From assembly GCF_008364825.1 (NCBI RefSeq), contig NZ_VTTO01000001.1, forward strand, positions 936,837 through 1,000,836: 64,000 nt of DNA, given 5' to 3'. This DNA is from Azospirillum sp. B21 (GTDB lineage: Bacteria; Pseudomonadota; Alphaproteobacteria; Azospirillales; Azospirillaceae). Positions 58,140 to 64,000 of this stretch are shown one piece after another; the first letter of the stretch is position 1, and every line of letters starts with the position of its first letter. A program made the position numbers and the translations under genes. The notes under the pieces are model-generated. The model had not been told where the DNA came from. It did not search any database and was given only the letters and a program-made list of their open reading frames with translations.

Positions 58140-58277
58140 ATCCATCCATTTCGTAAAACTGGCCGTGCCCGCAGGCAGGCCATCAAACAAGTCCCGTATC
58201 GGGCGGGGCCACCAAAGGCGGCGATGCGGCGCCGGGGATCAGTGATCCCGGCTGCGGCGCTCCCGATTTCCGGTACG

Positions 58278-58302
58278 AAAAAGGGCGGCCGGAGCCGCCC
58301 TT
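58278..58302 (-). terminator. Terminator/attenuator between csp and DUF6481
   Basis: On the minus strand GGGCGGC-TCCG-GCCGCCC is followed by TTTTT. It lies 21 bases past the csp stop, so DUF6481 would be expressed by read-through or from its own promoter. Confidence 0.8.
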
Positions 58303-58322
58303 CCTCTTCGAACCTGCTGCGC

Positions 58323-58532
58323 TCAGAGGGCGCGCAGGTTCTCGGCCGCAACCTTGCCGCGGCGCGGATCGCGAACGGCATCGAAGGACAGCTTCTGGCC
58401 TTCACCGAGGTTGCTGATCCCGGCGCGCTCCACCGCGGAGATGTGGACGAACACGTCGGCCGTGCCGTCTTCCGGCTGAATGAAGCCAAAGCCCTTGGTG
58501 GAATTGAAAAACTTGACGGTACCGATAGCCAT
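58323..58532 (-). CDS. CspA-family cold-shock protein
   Basis: A 69-residue OB-fold nucleic acid chaperone. RNP1-like STKGFGFIQPEDG and RNP2-like ADVFVHISAVERAG are intact. The upstream stretch 58533-58729 is 197 bases long, as expected for a csp mRNA with a long temperature-sensitive leader, though no specific leader fold was established. DUF6481 follows. Confidence 0.95.
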   Translation of the reverse strand: MAIGTVKFFNSTKGFGFIQPEDGTADVFVHISAVERAGISNLGEGQKLSFDAVRDPRRGKVAAENLRAL

Positions 58533-58729
58533 GGGTCAGTTCCCTTCCTGGCGTTGCCCTGCGCGAGAGTGCGCAGGCGCATCAATTTCACTTCGGGGAA
58601 GAGACCCAAATCCGTGTGAGGGATCGGAATAACAAAGCCCAGAGCAACGTCGATCACCCATAGATGGGCCATGCATCGGCAGCTTACAAGTGACAATCGA
58701 TGCCGGCGGCGATGGCCCGCCGGATTGGA

Positions 58730-60175
58730 TCAGCTCTTCATGCGCTTGATGGTGTTGGTCGTGCTCTGGCCCTGGACCAGATTGGCCAGCACAACTTTGC
58801 CGCCATAGCTCTGGACGAACTCCGCCCCCACCACGGTCGCGATGGTGTAATCGGCGCCCTTGACCAGCACATCCGGGCGCAGCGCACGGATCAGCGTTTC
58901 CGGCGTGTCTTCGCCGAAGATCACCACCAGATCGACGCAACCCAGCGACGCCAGCACCGTGGCACGTGCCGTCTCGTTCTGCACCGGCCGGCTTTCGCCC
59001 TTCAGCCGCTTCACCGATTCGTCGCTGTTCAGCCCAACGACCAGGATGTCGCAGGCCGCCCGCGCCTGCTTCAGCAGCGAGATATGGCCGGGGTGCAGCA
59101 GGTCGAAGCAGCCGTTGGTGAAGCCCACGCGCTTGCCGCGCAGCCGCCAGCGCTCCGCCCGCTCGGCCGCGGTGTCGCGGGTCGCCACCTTCTCCTCGCC
59201 CTGGCGCCACTCCTGCTCGTGCAAGCCGGACAACAGCTCGGCCGAGCGGACGACCGCGGTGCCGACCTTGCCCACCACGATGCCGGCGGCCAGATTGGCC
59301 AGCCGCGCCGAGTCCACCAGATCGATCCCCACCGACAGCGCGGCGGTCAGCGTCGCCACCACGGTGTCGCCGGCACCGGAAACGTCGAACACCTCGCGCG
59401 CCTCGGCCGGCAGATGCACCGCGTCCCCGGCCGTGACCACTGACATGCCCTGTTCGCTGCGGGTGGCGACGACGGCGCCGATGCCGCAGGTGGCGATCAG
59501 GTGGCGGGCGGCGGCGATCACCTCCTCGTCCGTCCGCGCCGGCAGGCCGGTGGCCTCCATCAGCTCCTTGCGGTTGGGCGTCACGATGTCGGCGCCGCGA
59601 TAGCGGCGGTAGTCGCGCCCCTTGGGGTCGATCACCACCGTGCGCCCTGCCTCCCGCGCGGCGGCGATCACCGCCGTCACCAGATCGTCGGTCAACACAC
59701 CCTTGCCGTAGTCGGACAGGATGACGCCGCCCACGTCGGGCAGCAGTTCGCGCACCCGTTCCAGCACGCGATCGGCGACGGTGATCGGCACCACCGTCTC
59801 GATGTCGGTGCGCAGAAGCTGCTGCTGGCCGGCGATGAAACGGGTCTTCACCGTGGTCTGGCGCCCGTCCTCGATGACGATTGCGCCGTCGCTGACGCCC
59901 TCGCGCCGCAGCAGGGCCAGCAGGTCGGTGCCGATGCCGTCGCGCCCGACCACCGAAACGAAGCGGCAGGCCGCCTCCAGCGCCACCAGGTTGGCGGCGA
60001 CATTGCCGGCGCCGCCCAGCTTGGGCACCTCGCGGTCCACGCGCAGGACAGGGATCGGCGCCTCCGGCGACACCCGGTCCACCGAACCATAGACGAAACG
60101 GTCGAGCATCACGTCGCCAATGCACAGCACGTTGGCGCGCGACAGGGAGTCGATGTGACGGGCAAGGTCGCTCAT
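58730..60175 (-). CDS. hldE: Bifunctional heptose kinase / adenylyltransferase
   Basis: Makes ADP-D-glycero-beta-D-manno-heptose for the lipopolysaccharide core. The 481-residue protein fuses a PfkB-type kinase ([25 protein letters not shown]) at about 1-315 with a cytidylyltransferase-like adenylyltransferase ([14 protein letters not shown], with the HxGH motif) at about 345-481. It is full length with no break. It is divergent from the kinase gene at 60.3 kb. Confidence 0.95.
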   Translation of the reverse strand: MSDLARHIDSLSRANVLCIGDVMLDRFVYGSVDRVSPEAPIPVLRVDREVPKLGGAGNVAANLVALEAACRFVSVVGRDGIGTDLLALLRREGVSDGAIVIEDGRQTTVKTRFIAGQQQLLRTDIETVVPITVADRVLERVRELLPDVGGVILSDYGKGVLTDDLVTAVIAAAREAGRTVVIDPKGRDYRRYRGADIVTPNRKELMEATGLPARTDEEVIAAARHLIATCGIGAVVATRSEQGMSVVTAGDAVHLPAEAREVFDVSGAGDTVVATLTAALSVGIDLVDSARLANLAAGIVVGKVGTAVVRSAELLSGLHEQEWRQGEEKVATRDTAAERAERWRLRGKRVGFTNGCFDLLHPGHISLLKQARAACDILVVGLNSDESVKRLKGESRPVQNETARATVLASLGCVDLVVIFGEDTPETLIRALRPDVLVKGADYTIATVVGAEFVQSYGGKVVLANLVQGQSTTNTIKRMKS

Positions 60176-60297
60176 GGCGCCTGTCTTACCAACGCCAAAG
60201 CGGTAAAGCCAGCGGATCGGGGCCTTGGCGGGGGTGACGCTCGTTTGTCACCGTCGTAGGATGGCGTTCCTGCAACACACGCTCAGTTCCTCCGCCC

Positions 60298-61767
60298 ATG
60301 CCCCGCCACACCGTCGCGACCAGCCTGTCGGCCAAGCTGCTGGTGCTGACCATCCTGTTCGTGCTGCTGGCGGAGGTGCTGATCTACACCCCTTCCATCG
60401 CCCGTTTCCGCATGAGCTACCTGGAGGAGCGGCTGGCCGCCGCCCACATCGCGGCCCTGTCGGTGGAGGCCGCCCCCGACCTGATGGTGACGAAGGAGCT
60501 GCAGGCGAAGCTGCTGGCCTACACCGGCACCCATGTCATCGACCTGATCCAGCCGGGTGCGCGGGTCTATATGCTGTCGCGCCCGATGCCGCCGCAGGTC
60601 GATGCCGTGTACGACCTGCGCACCACCGGCATGGGCATGCAGATCATCGATGCCGGCCACGCTCTGCGGCTGGCCCTGGAAGGCGCCTTCGGACCGCCGC
60701 GCAACCGGGTGATCCGGGTGATCGACCGTTCGCCCAACGACCCTGTCCAGCGCGTCGAGGTGACGATGGACGAGCGGCCGCTGATCGACGCGATGGTGGA
60801 GTTCTCCCGCCGCATCCTGGCGGTATCGGTCGCCATCTCGCTGATCGCGGCGATCCTGGTCTATCTCACGCTGCATGCGCTGCTGGTGCGGCCGATGCGG
60901 CGGCTGACCGCGGAGGTCGTCGCCTTCCGCCGCGACCCCGACGGCGCCCCGCCGCTGGTGCCGGGCGCCCGCGCCGACGAGATCGGCGTCGCCGAGCGAG
61001 AACTCGCTGCCATGCAGGGCACGGTGCGCGCGGCCTTGCGCCAGCGTGAACGGCTCGCCACCCTGGGCACCGCGGTGGCGAAGATCAACCACGACCTGCG
61101 CGGCATCCTCTCCACCGCCTCCCTACTGTCGGAACGACTGACCGAGAGCGCGGATCCGGAGGTGCGGCGGGTGACGCCGCGGCTGGTCGCCTCGCTGGAT
61201 CGTGCGGTTGAGCTGTGCGGCCAGACGCTGTCCTTCACCCGTGACGGCGTCCTGCCGCTGTCCCCCGCCTCCACCGACCTGCACCGTGTGGCCGATGAGG
61301 CCGGCGCGGAGGTGCTCGCCACCGTCCACCCCGACGGCGGGCGGGTCGAGGCGGAATGGATCAACGACATCCCCGCCGGCACTCTGGCGCCGGTGGATGC
61401 GGCACAGCTTGGCCGCGCGCTCGTCAACCTCGGCCGCAACGCGGTGCAAGCCGGCGCCGGCCGGGTGCGGATCGCGGTCGAGGCCGGGCCGGCGGGCTCC
61501 TTGACCCTGACAGCCGCCGACGACGGCCCCGGCCTTGCCCCGCGGGCACGGGAAAACCTGTTCCAGCCCTTCGCCGGATCGGCCCGGGCCGGCGGGATCG
61601 GCCTCGGCCTCGCCATCGCGCGGGAGGTGCTGCGCGCCCATGGCGGGGAGTTGCGGCTGGTGCGCAGCGATGCGGCCGGAACGGTCTTCGCGCTTGACAT
61701 ACCGCAAGGCAACACGGAAACCGATCCGGTAGATGTTGCAGGGCACAAGTCGTTTGTGTCGCATTGA
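60298..61767 (+). CDS. Membrane sensor histidine kinase
   Basis: A 489-residue sensor kinase. Membrane helices at about 10-32 and 180-205 flank a periplasmic sensor of about 145 residues; HAMP follows, then HisKA with His in KINHDLRGILS, N box NLGRNAVQAGA, G1 DDGPGL and G2 GIGLGLAI. No response-regulator gene lies beside it. The end overlaps no gene, but a small membrane protein gene follows after 119 bases. Confidence 0.9.
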   Translation: MPRHTVATSLSAKLLVLTILFVLLAEVLIYTPSIARFRMSYLEERLAAAHIAALSVEAAPDLMVTKELQAKLLAYTGTHVIDLIQPGARVYMLSRPMPPQVDAVYDLRTTGMGMQIIDAGHALRLALEGAFGPPRNRVIRVIDRSPNDPVQRVEVTMDERPLIDAMVEFSRRILAVSVAISLIAAILVYLTLHALLVRPMRRLTAEVVAFRRDPDGAPPLVPGARADEIGVAERELAAMQGTVRAALRQRERLATLGTAVAKINHDLRGILSTASLLSERLTESADPEVRRVTPRLVASLDRAVELCGQTLSFTRDGVLPLSPASTDLHRVADEAGAEVLATVHPDGGRVEAEWINDIPAGTLAPVDAAQLGRALVNLGRNAVQAGAGRVRIAVEAGPAGSLTLTAADDGPGLAPRARENLFQPFAGSARAGGIGLGLAIAREVLRAHGGELRLVRSDAAGTVFALDIPQGNTETDPVDVAGHKSFVSH

Positions 61768-61886
61768 TTCCGCGGGCTCCGTCCCGCAGAATCCCTTCAA
61801 TGACGAAGCGTTCGCGGGAAGCCCGGCGGGGCGGGAGGCGAGCGCTTCCCCTCCGCCAACGCCTTGTTCTGAAAGGACTTCGGGAC

Positions 61887-62075
61887 GTGAAAGCCTTCTC
61901 CTACTGGATCAATCCCATCCTCGCCGGCCTCATGGCTTTCGTCGGCCTGCTCGCCTCCTCGCGCGCGGCGGACGATGCATTCGCCATCGGTGGCCTGATC
62001 GTCTTCCTCGGCTGCGTGCTTTTCATCTTCGCGTCGATCGGCCGTTATTTCGACCGCATGGGCTCCGCCCACTGA
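61887..62075 (+). CDS. Small two-helix membrane protein of unknown function
   Basis: The GTG at 61887, with AAGGA ten bases upstream, gives 62 residues with two membrane helices (AFSYWINPILAGLMAFVGLLAS and FAIGGLIVFLGCVLFIFASIG) and a short cytoplasmic end. A longer frame beginning at 61764 adds a basic, Arg-rich stretch that is unlikely to be translated. No family recognised. Confidence 0.6.
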   Translation: MKAFSYWINPILAGLMAFVGLLASSRAADDAFAIGGLIVFLGCVLFIFASIGRYFDRMGSAH

Positions 62076-62155
62076 CCTGAAGGGGCTTCCATCGGCGAAG
62101 CCCCGACGGTCGACGCGATGGCTGGAGGGCATGAGCCCAACAGAGCGGGTGCCAC

Positions 62156-62950
62156 ATGACACACAGCATGGCATGGGACCCTGACGCCTTCGCGACGCTC
62201 GATGTCCTGCGCCGCCGTCCCGTCATCGACCTGACGGCGGCGCTTCCCTCCTCCCTCACACCACGCTCGGTCGTCGATCTCGGCTGCGGTGCCGGACAGT
62301 TGTCCCGGCTGCTGGCGGCGCGCTGGCCCCAGGCCGACGTGCTGGCGGTCGACCATTCGCGCGCGATGCTGCGCTGGGCCGCCGACACGCCGTCCTCCGT
62401 GCGCTACCTCCACGCCGATCTGGCGGTCTGGCGTCCGCACTGGCCGACGGATCTCGTCATCTCGGCCGGCGGGCTTCAGCATGTGGCCGGGCATGACCGG
62501 CTGTTTCCCGAGTTGCTGCAATCGCTCGGCCCCGGCGGCGTGCTGGCCGTCGCCCTGCCCCGCCCGCAGGATCAGGACACCCACAACCTGCTTCTGGAAA
62601 CCGCCGCCGACGGCCCTTGGGCGGAGCGGCTGCATGGCGTCTGGCCCGCGGCTCCGCTGACCGAGGGCCGGGGTTGCGATGCCCAGGACTATTACGACTG
62701 GCTCAGCCCGGAAGGAGCGTCCATCGAGCTGTGGGAGACCGAATATTTCCACGTCCTCGACGGCGACGTTCCGCTTCTGCAATGGCTGCATCAGGCGGCG
62801 CTGGCGCCGGTGATGCATCGGTTGACCGGCCCCGAACTCGACCGTTTCCTCGCCGCCTACCGCCGCCGCCTGGAGGCTGCCTATCCGGAGCATTCCAGCG
62901 GCAACACGCTGATCCCGACCAAATGGCTGTTCGTCGTGGTGCGGGTGTAG
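62156..62950 (+). CDS. tam: Trans-aconitate 2-methyltransferase-like SAM methyltransferase
   Basis: A 264-residue class I methyltransferase. SAM motif I is SVVDLGCGAGQLSRLL near residue 40; LISAGGLQHVAGHD lies in the acceptor region, and WDPDAFATLDVLRRRPVIDL at the N-terminus together with EYFHVLDGDVPLLQWL at the C-terminus fit Tam, which methylates trans-aconitate, an inhibitor of aconitase. The assignment to Tam over a general methyltransferase is likely but not certain. Confidence 0.82.
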   Translation: MTHSMAWDPDAFATLDVLRRRPVIDLTAALPSSLTPRSVVDLGCGAGQLSRLLAARWPQADVLAVDHSRAMLRWAADTPSSVRYLHADLAVWRPHWPTDLVISAGGLQHVAGHDRLFPELLQSLGPGGVLAVALPRPQDQDTHNLLLETAADGPWAERLHGVWPAAPLTEGRGCDAQDYYDWLSPEGASIELWETEYFHVLDGDVPLLQWLHQAALAPVMHRLTGPELDRFLAAYRRRLEAAYPEHSSGNTLIPTKWLFVVVRV

Positions 62951-62981
62951 GGGAGAGGAGGAGACAACCGCACCCCCTCCC

Positions 62982-63605
62982 TCAAACCCCGTCGATGTAG
63001 CTCAGCAGCGGCTGCCAGTCGCCGCGATGCTCGGCGGCGCGCTTGCCCGGCATGTCGAACAGGCTGAGGCCGCTTTCGGCCGCGTCGGCGTAGATCTGGC
63101 TGTCACGCAGGCGGGTCACCACCTGATGACCGATACCGCCGAGGAAACGGTCCAGCCGGTCGGCGGCCCTGGTGCGGGCACGCATGCGGTTGCCGACCAC
63201 CGCCACCGTGGTCTTCTTCTTGGCGATGCGCTTCAATTCATCGAGCTTGGTGAGGAAGCGCTGGGTCGCCTGTTCGTCGAAGGCGCCGGGAAGCACCGGC
63301 AGCACGACGATATCGGCCATCTTCACCAGATCCTCGATCTGCCTGGTCTTCAATGCGGCGGGCGCGTCGATCACCAGCCGTTTGGTGCCGCGCGGCGTGT
63401 CGGAGAAGTCCTTGGCCCAATCGAGCCCGACCAGGGTCGGCGCCTGTCCCGGCCGGCGCTCCAGCCAGCCGAGCGAGGAGTGCTGACGGTCCACGTCGGC
63501 CAGCACGGTGGGCAGGCCCGCCGCGGCGGACGCGGCGGCGAGATGGGTGGCGACGGTCGTCTTGCCGCAGCCGCCCTTGATGTTGGCGACGAGGATCGTG
63601 AGCAT
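62982..63605 (-). CDS. ParA/MinD-like P-loop ATPase
   Basis: A 207-residue ParA-family ATPase with deviant Walker A NIKGGCGKTTVATHLA, switch region DVDRQHSSLGWLE and Walker B LVIDAPA. No parB or replication gene lies beside it, so it probably positions a cellular structure or is an orphan MipZ/ParA-like protein and not a plasmid partition gene. It follows the CHAD gene by 12 bases. Confidence 0.85.
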   Translation of the reverse strand: MLTILVANIKGGCGKTTVATHLAAASAAAGLPTVLADVDRQHSSLGWLERRPGQAPTLVGLDWAKDFSDTPRGTKRLVIDAPAALKTRQIEDLVKMADIVVLPVLPGAFDEQATQRFLTKLDELKRIAKKKTTVAVVGNRMRARTRAADRLDRFLGGIGHQVVTRLRDSQIYADAAESGLSLFDMPGKRAAEHRGDWQPLLSYIDGV

Positions 63606-63617
63606 GTCCCTGGGACT

Positions 63618-64000
63618 CTACACCGCAGCGTCCGGCTTCGACCAGAAATGCTTGGTGTCGAGGAAATCATGCCACAGGGCGACAAGCGCCGCTTCGGTGT
63701 CGGCGACCCCGCGGGCGTGCCAGCCGATGACGATGCCGGCGGCGCGCGGCTCGCCGGGGGCGGAGCGGCTGCCGTCGTCATGCAGCTCGTGCAGAAGCCG
63801 CGTCGCCGTCGCCACGTCGTTCAGGTGGCCCAGCGCGTCCTGGAAGGCGGCAAGCTGCTGGATGTAGCGGCGCACCGGCTTGTCGTCATACAGGCTGCGG
63901 AAGAACTCCACGGCATAGCGCAGCTTCTTCAGGGCGATGCGCAGCTGGTGGCGCTGGGCCACCGGCAGATGGGCGAAACCGTGGCCGGCCCGCTTGGCCT
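63618..64000 (-). CDS. CHAD-domain protein, N-terminus outside the window
   Basis: The visible 127 residues include AKRAGHGFAHLPVAQRHQLR, then IALKKLRYAVEFFRSLYDDK and FQDALGHLNDVATATRLL, the conserved helices and basic and His residues of the CHAD domain, which binds polyphosphate or inositol phosphates. The start lies beyond base 64000. The reading frame is open to the window end; an internal GTG at 63962 is not the real start. Confidence 0.85.
   Translation of the reverse strand, partial: AKRAGHGFAHLPVAQRHQLRIALKKLRYAVEFFRSLYDDKPVRRYIQQLAAFQDALGHLNDVATATRLLHELHDDGSRSAPGEPRAAGIVIGWHARGVADTEAALVALWHDFLDTKHFWSKPDAAV

Noticed and set aside
62982..63605. Plasmid partition locus
   Set aside because: The ParA-like gene has no parB, parS or rep gene beside it.

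Overview
The window is a contiguous piece of a high-GC alphaproteobacterial chromosome, most likely an Azospirillum or close Rhodospirillales relative. The evidence is an F1-only atpHAGDC cluster, a priA / fsa / DUF484 / xerC block, an alphaproteobacterial Fur/Mur-type regulator, DUF6481 beside a cold-shock gene, and dense sensory genes (hybrid kinase, BLUF, EAL, chemoreceptor). No rRNA, tRNA or CRISPR array was seen. The genus is an inference.

Layout. 0-4.6 kb: a cut-off exported protein, an EamA transporter, a hybrid histidine kinase and maleylacetoacetate isomerase. 4.8-9.6 kb: a complete branched-chain-type ABC importer (livFGMH plus binding protein). 10-14.2 kb: paaX, a BLUF photoreceptor, and a diiron oxygenase/reductase pair behind a perfect FNR/FixK-type box. 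14.2-19.9 kb: fumarylacetoacetate hydrolase, homogentisate dioxygenase, a MarR regulator, paaY, and a flavoprotein hydroxylase with a 65-residue DUF2783 partner that resembles the MhaAB 3-hydroxyphenylacetate hydroxylase. 20-27 kb: a secreted alpha/beta hydrolase, infC, thrS, a degenerate EAL protein, pyrD and DUF952. 27.4-36.1 kb: a sigma54-type promoter with a 72-residue orphan, then an eight-gene T7-like phage structural operon without portal, integrase or replication genes. 36.6-41 kb: fur, sodC, a DEAD-box helicase and a ferritin-like protein. 41-46.2 kb: the F1 ATP synthase operon. 46.5-64 kb: housekeeping (priA, fsa, xerC, lpd, hldE, csp), a chemoreceptor, a histidine kinase, a broken Uma2 gene, an entericidin lipoprotein, tam, a ParA-like ATPase and a cut-off CHAD protein.

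How genes work together. Hydroxylase, homogentisate dioxygenase, fumarylacetoacetate hydrolase and maleylacetoacetate isomerase form a path from (hydroxy)phenylacetate or tyrosine to fumarate and acetoacetate. A 14-bp palindrome (GTTTCGTTTGAAAC) lies upstream of the liv operon and, in the same form, upstream of hmgA/marR; a close variant lies upstream of the hydroxylase. This suggests one regulon, probably under the local MarR protein, that includes the ABC importer.

A family of composite palindromic repeats occupies at least seven intergenic gaps, and several strong terminators separate convergent genes. Start sites were chosen from Shine-Dalgarno sequences, overlaps with neighbours and family alignment from memory; no database search was run.
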